Positions 34,035-41,731 of a stretch of 64,000 bases of DNA are shown piece after piece (within the stretch, counting starts at the first letter, position 1; the number at the start of each line of letters is the position of its first letter). A program made the translations under genes and the position numbers. Source of the stretch: Planctomycetota bacterium. GTDB lineage: Bacteria; Planctomycetota; UBA1135; UBA2386. The DNA lies in the NCBI GenBank assembly GCA_016716265.1, contig JADJWQ010000002.1, positions 209,001 through 273,000 of the forward strand, read 5' to 3'. The notes below the pieces were generated by a model, which did no database searches, had not been told where the DNA came from, and saw nothing but the letters and a program-made list of their open reading frames with translations.

Positions 34035-35537
34035 TCACTCGGCGCAGAACAGCATCTTGCCGAGCGCGCCGGAGCCGCCGAGCTCGAGGACGAGGCGCCG
34101 GACGTGCGCGACGTCGGGCTGGATCAGCTGCACGCTGCCGTCGCCCATCGGGAAGATCCGTGTGGCGCTGATCTGGAGGCCCGCCGCGTCGTACAGCCGC
34201 AGCCAGGTCACCTCGTTGCTGTCGATGTCGAGCACGTAGGCCGAGTGGAAGAACACGTCGTACGGCCACTCGACCGTCAGCGTGCCACCGAACTCCTCGT
34301 CGTCCGGATCGTCGACCAGCCCGTCGCCGTTCAGGTCGATATCGTTCTCGGCGACGATCAGCACCATGCCGAGCGGCTCGGTGTTGCCCCAGGCGTTGGG
34401 ATTCGGCGTCAGCAGGTCCCAGTCACCGCCGGTCGGGTTCGCGGTGTCGAACAGGATGCCCTTCTGCGGGTGCGTCAGGACGTTGTTCGTCGCCTGGATC
34501 GCGACCGGCATGTCGGTGATCTGGTTCTGCATCCAGGTGCCGGCCGGCAGATTGCGCGGCACGCCCGTCGACGTCTCGTCGAACGCGAGCAGCGTCGGGC
34601 AGGTGGAGACGTCGACGCCGGCGAGCGCGCCGGAGCCGCGGAGGTAGACCTCGAAGCGGTCGATTCCCTCCTCCATGAACGTCACGGTCTGCACGCTGCC
34701 GTCGCCGAGCGAGACGATCGGGATGGTCTCGTCGGGCACCGTCAGGTTGCCGTTGCGGAAGAAGCGCAGCTCGGTGCCGGGCGGCTCGTCGACGTCGATG
34801 AGCGTGACCGACGAGATCGTCGCGGGGTGCGCGAAGTCGAAGCGCAGGCAGCCGCCGGCGGCCTCGTCGTCGGGATCGTCGATCAGCCCGTCACCATTGG
34901 CGTCGATCGAGTTCTCGGCGATGATCAGCACCTTGCCGTACGGGACCGTGTTGTTGTAGGCGGCCGGATTCGGCGTCATCAGGTCCCAGTCGCCTCCGGT
35001 CGGGTGCGCGGTGTCGAACAGGATCGGCAGCTGCGGACCGGTCGGTCGGTTGTTGACCGCCTCGACCATCATCCCGATGTCGTGCCATTGCGCATGGATC
35101 ACGCGGCCCGCCACCATCGTGGCGTCGCTGCCGATCGTGCAGTTGAAGTCGAGCTTCGTCGTGGCCAGCGACGCGCCGAGCGCCAGGTCGGCGGGCGACG
35201 TCTCGACGATGCCGGCGGCGTCCAGGTAGGCGCTCGACAGGTAGATCTTCACGCCGAGGCGGTTCAGATCCGCGATGAGCGAGCCCGGGACGAACAGCCG
35301 TGCACGACCGTATCCGGTCTGGTCGAGCGGATAGAAGTCGATGAACGCCGGATTCGGGTCGGCCGGGTGGGTGCGTGCCAGCAGCACGAAGACGGGGCCG
35401 GTCGCGCCGGACAGCTCGGCGGTGAGCTGGAGGCCACCGCGAGCGGTCTCGTAGTAGGCGTTGAGATTGGCCGGCTCACCGCCGTTCGGCATTGCCGACA
35501 GCGCAGCGAGGGCCAGCTGCGTGAAGATGGGTATCAT
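34035..35537 (-). CDS. Secreted protein with two internal repeats and Ca-binding-like loops (paralogue B)
   Basis: The 500-residue protein starts with MIPIFTQLALAALSAMPNGG, a signal peptide matching that of paralogue A. The architecture is identical: a LNAYYETARGGLQLTAELSGATGPVFVLLARTH domain, then repeat 1 (PTGGDWDLMTPNP, LIIAENSIDANGDGLIDDPDDE, FRNGNLTVPDETIPIVSLGDG) and repeat 2 (PTGGDWDLLTPNP, IVAENDIDLNGDGLVDDPDDE, ATRIFPMGDGSVQLI). Whole stretches are nearly identical between A and B, so the duplication is fairly recent or kept similar by gene conversion. A 244-bp gap separates the two. No enzyme motif is visible. Confidence 0.8.
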   Translation of the reverse strand: MIPIFTQLALAALSAMPNGGEPANLNAYYETARGGLQLTAELSGATGPVFVLLARTHPADPNPAFIDFYPLDQTGYGRARLFVPGSLIADLNRLGVKIYLSSAYLDAAGIVETSPADLALGASLATTKLDFNCTIGSDATMVAGRVIHAQWHDIGMMVEAVNNRPTGPQLPILFDTAHPTGGDWDLMTPNPAAYNNTVPYGKVLIIAENSIDANGDGLIDDPDDEAAGGCLRFDFAHPATISSVTLIDVDEPPGTELRFFRNGNLTVPDETIPIVSLGDGSVQTVTFMEEGIDRFEVYLRGSGALAGVDVSTCPTLLAFDETSTGVPRNLPAGTWMQNQITDMPVAIQATNNVLTHPQKGILFDTANPTGGDWDLLTPNPNAWGNTEPLGMVLIVAENDIDLNGDGLVDDPDDEEFGGTLTVEWPYDVFFHSAYVLDIDSNEVTWLRLYDAAGLQISATRIFPMGDGSVQLIQPDVAHVRRLVLELGGSGALGKMLFCAE

Positions 35538-35784
35538 GGCTCGAGACGTTCAGAGAGCCTTCCGAGAAACGACGCGCCCGGCTACGGGATGTTCCGCGGC
35601 GCGCGGAGGGGGGAGCGTCCACCCCACGTCGAGCCGCCACCATCAATGCCCGTGCCGCCCGCGTGGTTGCCGCATCGGGTGCATTCGGACGCCGAGACGG
35701 GGCGATCGTTCGGATGCCCGGCATCCGATTCCGACGGCGTGTCCGAGTCCCGACACCCGATCACGTCCGCGGATCAGGAGGCGA

Positions 35785-36762
35785 TCACGCCACGCGGTCG
35801 CCCAGCACGATCACGTGGCGATCGGTGCCACACGGGTTTTCCCGGTGGAGGTCGACGACCGCGGCGAGGCCCGCGGCTCCCAATGCGCTGACGGCTTCGG
35901 CACCCGTATCGCGCAGTGCGCGCACCGCCTCGCCCAACGCGTGCGGGGACAGCTCGCGCAGGCAGCCACCGCTCTCGTCGAGTGCGGTGGCGAGCCGCCG
36001 CGGGACCGCATCGGTGGCGGGCGCTCCGCCGGCGCGCCCGACGACGATCCGCGGCAGCCTGCCGATCCGGCCCCGCCGCCGCAGACTGCGGAAGCCGCGG
36101 TGGATGCCGGCGAGCAGGAGGCCCCTCGTCGTCAGCGGCCCGGCGATGATCGCCGGTGCGTCCCCGAGCGTGGTGCAGAGCTCCTCCGCGATCCGCGCGC
36201 AGGCGTCGAGCTGGAGATCGACCCGCGTGCCGTCGAGCGTGGCGTCGTAGACACCGGGGCGCTGCGCCCATTGGCGCGCCTGCGCTGCGGCATTGTCGAT
36301 GCCGCCGCCGACGCGCAGCAGCGCACCGCCCCGGGCGGTGACCTCGCGGTGCCACGCTGCGTCCGCCTCGGCCGGCACGTGCAGCACGACGCGCAGCCCA
36401 CACCAGTCCGCGACGCTGCACAGCGCCGCCCCGTAGGCGTCCTCGGCGGCGGCCGCGAGCGTGTCGAAGCCGTGGCGCAGCGCGTCGATCGCCATCGCGC
36501 CCGCGACGCGACCCGTGTGCGAGTCGCCCGGATTGTGGCCCTCGAGCTTCAGCAGCAGCTGCCCGATCCCGGTCGCATCCTCGAGCGCGGGCGCGCGGAC
36601 CAACGGAGTGTTCCCGACTCGCGCGTCGAGCAGGTCGAGCAGCGCCAGCGCACGGTCGGCGGTCGGGACGGTGGGGTCGGTAGCGATGCGGCGCGCGACC
36701 TCGAGTTCGGGGTCGCCGCGCCGTTCACCGTGCCGGGTGGTGGTGCGTGGTGCGGTCGGCAT
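35785..36762 (-). CDS. Fold-type-II PLP-enzyme homologue lacking the catalytic lysine
   Basis: The 325-residue protein aligns along its length with threonine synthase/cysteine synthase-like enzymes: RVGNTPLVRAPALED (about 48-62), LLLKLEGHNPGDSHTGRVAG (about 69-88), AAEDAYGAALCSVADWCGLRVVLHVPAEAD (about 104-133) and AGIHRGFRSLRRRGRIGRLPRIVVG (about 222-246). In active members the block after NP reads [GT]-S-x-K-D-R with the Schiff-base lysine; here it is S81-H-T83-G-R85, so the Lys is Thr. The SSGN-type loop is AAAED and the phosphate-binding GGGT-type loop is GPLTTRG. PLP catalysis is therefore unlikely, and a sensory, regulatory or scaffold function is inferred. It is divergent from a sigma-54 activator gene across 245 bp. 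Confidence 0.75.
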   Translation of the reverse strand: MPTAPRTTTRHGERRGDPELEVARRIATDPTVPTADRALALLDLLDARVGNTPLVRAPALEDATGIGQLLLKLEGHNPGDSHTGRVAGAMAIDALRHGFDTLAAAAEDAYGAALCSVADWCGLRVVLHVPAEADAAWHREVTARGGALLRVGGGIDNAAAQARQWAQRPGVYDATLDGTRVDLQLDACARIAEELCTTLGDAPAIIAGPLTTRGLLLAGIHRGFRSLRRRGRIGRLPRIVVGRAGGAPATDAVPRRLATALDESGGCLRELSPHALGEAVRALRDTGAEAVSALGAAGLAAVVDLHRENPCGTDRHVIVLGDRVA

Positions 36763-36992
36763 GGCACGGGGCCTCGGAGGGCGGGACAGGGAATGCGACG
36801 CGATTCGGGTGGCACGGGTCGGGGCAACCGTCGTGCCGCCCGCCTGGCCGGTCCTCGCCTCAGGGTCGCGCCGGAGGGATCGGCGGCCCGCGGGCTGCTA
36901 CGCTCGGGCGAACTCGTCATGCGCTTCGGGTTCGCGGTGCGGCCGGCGCGCGGTCGCCGAGCTCCGTCGGTGGAGTGGACGGCCGGGAAGTG

Positions 36993-37000
36993 AGGCGAGG
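36993..37000 (+). promoter_or_regulatory. Ribosome binding site for the sigma-54 activator
   Basis: GAGGCGAGG ends 7 bases before the ATG at 37008 and supports that start over the much longer in-frame extension to 36747, whose translation is Gly/Arg-rich and unlike a protein domain. Confidence 0.5.
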
Positions 37001-37007
37001 CGTTCCG

Positions 37008-38408
37008 ATGGTGTGCGTCTGGTTGTCGGTGTCCGATGCGACCCTCCGGTCGCGGCTGCGCGAGCTTGCGGAGCGCCGTGGGTTCGACTGTGCGGAGTTC
37101 GACGGTGGGGCGTCCATGCCGGCGCAGGGGGGCGGCGACGGGGACGTGCTGGTCGCCGAGCACGGGGCGGCCGCTGCCGACGCACTCGCACACCTGCAGA
37201 CCGGGCGCGGCACCCCGGCGTGGATGATCATGCTCGTTGCGCACGGCGACGCCGATGCGGCGCGGCTCGAAGCGCTGCGCCGTCCCGACGGCGGACCGCT
37301 GCGGATCGTCGATGTGCGCGGGGGGCTCGCGGAGCTCGATCGCGTGCTGTGCGAGATCGCCGGCGGCCGCGGCGGCGTCTCGCCCGCCCTGTGCTTCGGC
37401 GACTTCGTGACCGCCAGCGCACTCGGCCGCCGCCTCGTGGACACCGCCCGGCGCGTCGCGCAATCGCGGGCCACCGTGCTGATCCTCGGCGAGACCGGCG
37501 TCGGCAAGGAGCGGCTCGCGAGCGCCATCCACGCGGAGGGCGGGCGCGGCGAACGCCCCATGGTGGTCGTCAACTGCGGAGCGATCCCGGAGTCGCTGCT
37601 CGAGTCGGAGCTGTTCGGCCACGAGCGCGGTGCGTTCACCGGAGCGGAGCGCGTCCATCGCGGCTACTTCGAGCTGGCCGACGGCGGCACGATCCTGCTC
37701 GACGAGATCGGCGAGATGCCGCCGCCGCTGCAGGTCAAGCTGCTGCACGTGCTGCAGGAGCGGTCGATCCGCCGCGTCGGCGGCGAGCGCGTCGTGCCGG
37801 TCGACGTGCGTGTGATCGCCGCGACGCACCGCGACCTCGCGAGCGACATGGCCGAGGGCCGCTTCCGCGCCGACCTCTACTACCGGATCAGCGTCGTCAC
37901 GTTGACGATCCCGCCGCTGCGCGAGCGACCCGAGGACGTGCCGATCCTGGTGGAGGCGTTCCTGCATCGTGCCGCCCGCGACCTCCACGCGCCGGTGCGG
38001 GCGGTCGGCCCGGCGGCGATGCGCGCGCTCCGTCGCTACCCGTGGCCCGGCAACGTCCGCGAGCTCGCCAACGTCGTCGAGCGCGCCGTGCTGATGTGCG
38101 ATTCCGACACGATCGAGCTCGGTGACCTGCCGGACGCGGTCGCCGACGTGCTACGCCAGGAGCACGCCGGGCTGATGTCGGACCACGTCGCCGAGCCGTT
38201 CGCGCGGCTGCCGGACGAGTGGTTCGAGATGCCGTTCCGCGAGGCGCGGCACGCCTGGAACGCCGCGTTCGAGAAGCTCTACCTGCAGCGGCTCCTGGCC
38301 GAGACGCACGGTCGGATCGGCCACGCCGCCGAGCGGCTCGGCATGGATCCGCGCTCGCTCTACGACAAGCTCCGGACCTACGGGATCCGCAAGGAGGACT
38401 ACCGCTGA
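37008..38408 (+). CDS. NtrC-like sigma-54-dependent activator with degenerate receiver
   Basis: The protein has 466 residues. The N-terminal ~115 residues (MVCVWLSVSDATLRSRLREL, GDVLVAEHGAAAADAL, WMIMLVAHGDADAARLEAL) have receiver-like spacing but lack the acidic pair and the phospho-Asp (the DVLVAEHG position has Glu). The AAA+ domain is complete: Walker A GETGVGKE, ELFGHERGAFTGAE (the GAFTGA loop that contacts sigma-54), Walker B ILLDEIGEM, VRVIAATHRDL, FRADLYYRISV, PLRERPEDVP (Arg finger region) and RYPWPGNVRELANVVERAV. The C-terminal Fis-type helix-turn-helix is LLAETHGRIGHAAERLGMDPRSLYDKLRTYGI. It activates sigma-54 promoters; the signal is unknown, and phosphorylation of its own receiver looks unlikely. 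Confidence 0.92.
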   Translation: MVCVWLSVSDATLRSRLRELAERRGFDCAEFDGGASMPAQGGGDGDVLVAEHGAAAADALAHLQTGRGTPAWMIMLVAHGDADAARLEALRRPDGGPLRIVDVRGGLAELDRVLCEIAGGRGGVSPALCFGDFVTASALGRRLVDTARRVAQSRATVLILGETGVGKERLASAIHAEGGRGERPMVVVNCGAIPESLLESELFGHERGAFTGAERVHRGYFELADGGTILLDEIGEMPPPLQVKLLHVLQERSIRRVGGERVVPVDVRVIAATHRDLASDMAEGRFRADLYYRISVVTLTIPPLRERPEDVPILVEAFLHRAARDLHAPVRAVGPAAMRALRRYPWPGNVRELANVVERAVLMCDSDTIELGDLPDAVADVLRQEHAGLMSDHVAEPFARLPDEWFEMPFREARHAWNAAFEKLYLQRLLAETHGRIGHAAERLGMDPRSLYDKLRTYGIRKEDYR

Positions 38409-38433
38409 CCGCGCGACGCCGCGGTGCCGCGCA

Positions 38434-39801
38434 TCACAGCGGCAGGATCCAGACGTCGCGGAACGCCACCGCGCTGCCGTGGTCCTGCAGCAGGAGTGGG
38501 CCCGGCTCGGGCCCCTCCCGCCAGCCGGCGCCGGTCTTCGCGGTCAGCTCGACGTCGTCGTGCACGAGCACGCCGTTCCACCACACGCTGATGCGCGCAT
38601 TGGCGGACTTCGTGCCGTCCGCTGCGAAGCGCGCGCCGCGGAACCGGATCCAGTAGTCCTGCCAGGTGCCGGGCTCGCGGGCGCAGCACACGTCGGGCGG
38701 GCGCTGGCGGTAGAGTGCGCCGCAGCCGTCGATCTCCGGCGGCCGGCCCGCGCTGTCGAGGATCTGGACCTCGTAGCGCCGCTGCAGATAGACGCCGCTG
38801 TTGCCGCGGGACTGGCCCTGGCGGTCGTCGTGCGGCACCCGGAAGCCCACGTGCAGCACGAAGTCGGTGAAGCTGTCGAGCGTCTGGATGCTGCCCTTGC
38901 CCGGTTCGACGACGAGCGCGCCGTCGGCGACCGCCCAGCGGATCGGCGCCCCGTCCGGCTGCTGCCACGCGGCGGTCGACTCGCCGTCGAACAGTCGGAC
39001 GGCACCGTCGGGCGGACTGGCGAAGCGGTCGCCCGCGTCGAGCGTCCAGCGCAGCCCCTGCAGCAGCGTGCGCAGGAACCCGCGGTCGGCCCACGTCGCG
39101 GCGCCGTGGCCGCGCGCGTCGTAGAACACGCGGCCCGCGCCGAAGGTCCGGCACCACGCGAGTGCGTAGTCGTGGTCGGCGCGCTTGCCGCGCTCGATGT
39201 CGACGCTCGCCGGGTCGAGGCTCAGCAGCACGTCGCCCGCGTCGCGCTGCCAGTCGCGGAACTGGTAGATCTCGTCGTGGGTCTCGAAGCGGTCGCCGAG
39301 GTGGGCGACGATCGGGTGGTCGGGCCGCTCCACGCGCACACCGACCCGCTGGTTCCACGGGTGGCCGTCGAACCGGCCGCCGATCATCTCGCCGTAGGCG
39401 GGCACGTCGTAGAACGTGTCGGTCGCCGAGTGCACCCCGCAGAACGCTCCACCCTGGCGCACCCACTCGACCAGGTGCTCGGCGTGCTCGCGCGGGATCG
39501 GCAGCTCGCCGGTCGTGTAGAACAGCACCGCGTCGTAGCTCGCGAGGCGCTCGGGAGCGAGCTCGCCGCAGTCCTGCGACGCGACGACGTCGAAGTGCTC
39601 ACCGGCCGCGCGCCGCAGCTCGCGCTCGGCGATCGCCAGCTTGCCGCGCTCGACGCGCTCGACGACGGCGTGCGTGAAGCCGGCCGAGTGCGTCAGGAAC
39701 AGCACGCGCGGCCGCACGCTGCGCGGCAAGTCCTGGGTGGGGGCCATTGCGGTCAATGCGAGGCCGGCGCAGGCCGCGACGAGGGGTCGGGTCCGATGCA
39801 T
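38434..39801 (-). CDS. ThuA-DUF1080 fusion, secreted (3-keto-glycoside hydrolase-like)
   Basis: The start MHRTRPLVAACAGLALTAMAPTQ at 39801 gives a signal peptide. Residues about 35-260 are a ThuA domain (PRVLFLTHSAGFTHAVVERV, YDAVLFYTTGELPI, GGAFCGVHSATDTFYDVPAYGEMIGGRFDGHPWNQ, HDEIYQFRDW, FGAGRVFYDARGHG), a class-I-amidotransferase-like fold. Residues about 270-455 are DUF1080/3-keto-disaccharide hydrolase (VRLFDGESTAAWQQ, LHVGFRVPHDDRQGQSRGNSGVYLQRRYEVQILDS, YWIRFRGARFA, GPLLLQDHGSAVAFRDVWI). DUF1080 proteins of Bacteroidetes and PVC bacteria cleave or hydrate 3-keto-glycosides. The gene starts 13 bp after the stop of eboB, so it is probably the third gene of the eboA-eboB operon. Confidence 0.9.
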   Translation of the reverse strand: MHRTRPLVAACAGLALTAMAPTQDLPRSVRPRVLFLTHSAGFTHAVVERVERGKLAIAERELRRAAGEHFDVVASQDCGELAPERLASYDAVLFYTTGELPIPREHAEHLVEWVRQGGAFCGVHSATDTFYDVPAYGEMIGGRFDGHPWNQRVGVRVERPDHPIVAHLGDRFETHDEIYQFRDWQRDAGDVLLSLDPASVDIERGKRADHDYALAWCRTFGAGRVFYDARGHGAATWADRGFLRTLLQGLRWTLDAGDRFASPPDGAVRLFDGESTAAWQQPDGAPIRWAVADGALVVEPGKGSIQTLDSFTDFVLHVGFRVPHDDRQGQSRGNSGVYLQRRYEVQILDSAGRPPEIDGCGALYRQRPPDVCCAREPGTWQDYWIRFRGARFAADGTKSANARISVWWNGVLVHDDVELTAKTGAGWREGPEPGPLLLQDHGSAVAFRDVWILPL

Positions 39802-39814
39802 CGATTCGCACTCC

Positions 39815-40699
39815 TCAGCCACGGCGGTCGGGATCCTGGCCGCGCAGGACGGAATTGCCGGTGAAGGTCTGGCGCCGGTCGATCGGCACCGGCTCGGCGA
39901 TCTCGGCGGGGTCGAGGCGCCCGCTCTGCGCGAAGAAGCCGGTCGGGTTCCGCCACACGAGCTGGTCGATCTGCTCGTCGCCGAAGCCGGCGGCCTTCAG
40001 CTTCGCGGCGGTCTTCGGAACCATCAGCGGGTCGCTGACGCCCCAGTCGGCGGCGCTGTTGACGATGATCCGCTCGACGCCGTACTCGCGGCAGATCTTC
40101 ACCATCCGGTCCTCGTCCATCTTCGTGAACGGATAGACGGAGAAGCCCGACCAGCAGCCGAGGTCGCGCGTGATCTTGATCGTCTCCTCGTTGCCGTGGT
40201 CGAGCAGCACGAGCTCCATGCGGATCCCCGACTCGCGGATGATGTCGATGCAGCGGCGGAAGCCCTGCAGCTTGTCGCGGTGCGGCGTGTGCACGAGGAT
40301 CGGCAGCCCGCGCTCCTTGGCGAGCTCGATCTGCGCGGCGAAGAACCGCTCTTCGGTCCTGGTCTGGTCGTCGAGTCCGATCTCGCCGACGCCGACGACG
40401 CTGTCCTTCTCGAGGTAGCGCGGCAGCACGTCGAGAACGTCCTGGTTGAGGCGGTCGTCGTTCGCCTCGCGCGGGTTGAGCGCCATCGTGCAGAAGTGGT
40501 GGATGCCGAACTGCTCGGAGCGGAAGCGCTCCCAGCCGATCAACGTGTCGAAGTAGTCGACGAAGCTGCCGACGTTGGTCCGCGACTGGCCCAGCCAGAA
40601 CGCCGGCTCGAGCACCGCGCGGATGCCGTGCTCGAACATGCGCTGATAGTCGTCGGTCACCCGACTGAACATGTGGATGTGCGGCTCGAAGATGCGCAT
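39815..40699 (-). CDS. eboB: EboB-type TatD-family metal-dependent hydrolase
   Basis: This is a 294-residue TIM-barrel hydrolase. EPHIHMFSRVTDDYQRM carries the HxH metal site at the N-terminus; VGVGEIGLDD holds the Glu ligand; ILVHTPHRDK and LLDHGNEETI supply further His ligands; and IIVNSAADWGVSDPLMVPKTA contains the Asp. The wording AFWLGQSRTNVGSFVDYFD, HFCTMALNPREAND and WSGFSVYPFTKMDEDRMV matches, as I recall it, EboB of the ebo/edb clusters rather than generic TatD DNases. Ebo proteins are associated with moving prenylated or polyaromatic precursors to the periplasm (scytonemin in cyanobacteria; an algicide-repellent in Pseudomonas). The gene is 120 bp downstream of eboA and 13 bp upstream of the ThuA-DUF1080 gene. 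Confidence 0.85.
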   Translation of the reverse strand: MRIFEPHIHMFSRVTDDYQRMFEHGIRAVLEPAFWLGQSRTNVGSFVDYFDTLIGWERFRSEQFGIHHFCTMALNPREANDDRLNQDVLDVLPRYLEKDSVVGVGEIGLDDQTRTEERFFAAQIELAKERGLPILVHTPHRDKLQGFRRCIDIIRESGIRMELVLLDHGNEETIKITRDLGCWSGFSVYPFTKMDEDRMVKICREYGVERIIVNSAADWGVSDPLMVPKTAAKLKAAGFGDEQIDQLVWRNPTGFFAQSGRLDPAEIAEPVPIDRRQTFTGNSVLRGQDPDRRG

Positions 40700-40819
40700 C
40701 GAAGGGTCTCGGCAGCGGAACGGGGACGCGGCACTGTAACCCTGCCGTGGCGCCCGGCCCCAGCGTGAGCGCGACGGTTCGGCGGGTTCCGATCGGCGGG
40801 GTCCTCGCGGGGCCGGCGC

Positions 40820-41695
40820 TCACGCGCCGTTCACGCCGGCCAGCGCGCGCTCGAGCGCGTGGCGGATCTGCGGGCGATCCTCGCGCGCCGCGCGGTCGGC
40901 GAGCAGCCCGCGCAGCAGCTCGCGGTGGCTCGGGTCGCGCTGCGACAGCGCGGTCAGGCCCTGCACGGCGGCGAGTCGGTGGGCGTCGTCGCCGTGCTCG
41001 AGACCGCCGAGCAGCCGCGGTAGCGTGCCGGCCGTCGGCGCGTGACCGATCACCCGGTTCGTGCCCGCCCATACCTTGCGGCCGGCGGCCTCGCGCTCCG
41101 TCGCGAGGCCCTGCAGCATGCGGCTCAGCTCGGGGGTCGCGTGCGTCTCCGCGTCGAGCATTCGCTCGAGGGGCAGGTCGAGGAACGCGAGCTTGAGCAT
41201 CAGCCGCTCGAACTCGGCCGGTCCGAAGCCGCTCGTCGCGGCATCGCCGTCGTCGAGCGCCCTGGCCAGCAGGTTCGAATCGAGCGTCGCGGCGGCGACG
41301 TGGTTCACCTGGTTGGTACGCTGCACCTGGCCGAGCAGCCGCCCGGTCGCGGAGCTGATCGGCAGGACCTGCAGGCAGCGCAGCACCATGGTGCGCTCCT
41401 CGGAGTCGCCATGTGAATAGAGGTCGACGAGGAGCTCCGGGTCCGGGTCGCCCCCCGCGGTCAGCAGCTCCAGCGCCGCGGCGTCGCAGGCCCGCCACGC
41501 ACCGGTGTCGATGCGCGCGCTGCCGAGCCGGCGCAGCTCCGCCGACAGATAGCCGCGACCGATGCGCCGCGGGAGCTGGGGAAGCGAGAGGGGCACCCGC
41601 CGTGGCGATGCGGCGGCGTCGTCCACCGCACCGCGCAGCCAGTCGAGCCCGGCGGGGGTCGCGACCCCCTCGAGCAGATCCGCGATCGATAGCAT
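40820..41695 (-). CDS. eboA: EboA-like protein
   Basis: The ORF encodes 291 residues, starting at MLSIADLLEGVATPAGLDWL (41695). It follows the EboA pattern: LPRRIGRGYLSAEL, GAWRACDAAALELLTAG, SEERTMVLRCLQVLPISS, RTNQVNHVAAATLDSNLLARALDDG, and FGPAEFERLMLKLAFLDLPLERMLDAETHATPELSRMLQGLATEREAAGR, the last stretch being the most diagnostic (EboA: AWNQMVLKALF...GLDxRANxELARML). A helical HEAT-like C-terminal extension of about 80 residues (LLGGLEHGDDAHRLAAVQGLTAL) is longer than I remember for typical EboA. EboA is a member of the six-gene ebo cluster. Here only eboA and eboB are present; the UbiA-like eboC and the eboD-F genes are not in the window. Confidence 0.75.
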   Translation of the reverse strand: MLSIADLLEGVATPAGLDWLRGAVDDAAASPRRVPLSLPQLPRRIGRGYLSAELRRLGSARIDTGAWRACDAAALELLTAGGDPDPELLVDLYSHGDSEERTMVLRCLQVLPISSATGRLLGQVQRTNQVNHVAAATLDSNLLARALDDGDAATSGFGPAEFERLMLKLAFLDLPLERMLDAETHATPELSRMLQGLATEREAAGRKVWAGTNRVIGHAPTAGTLPRLLGGLEHGDDAHRLAAVQGLTALSQRDPSHRELLRGLLADRAAREDRPQIRHALERALAGVNGA

Positions 41696-41731
41696 CACGG
41701 CGGATCGTAGCGCCGCCGTGGTGTCCGCGTC

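Noticed and set aside
36763..37007. A possible sigma-54 promoter (TGGCAC near 36807) between the PLP-fold and activator genes
   Set aside because: The spacing between the GG and GC elements is not the required 10 bases, and GG/GC-rich sequence gives many chance matches here.
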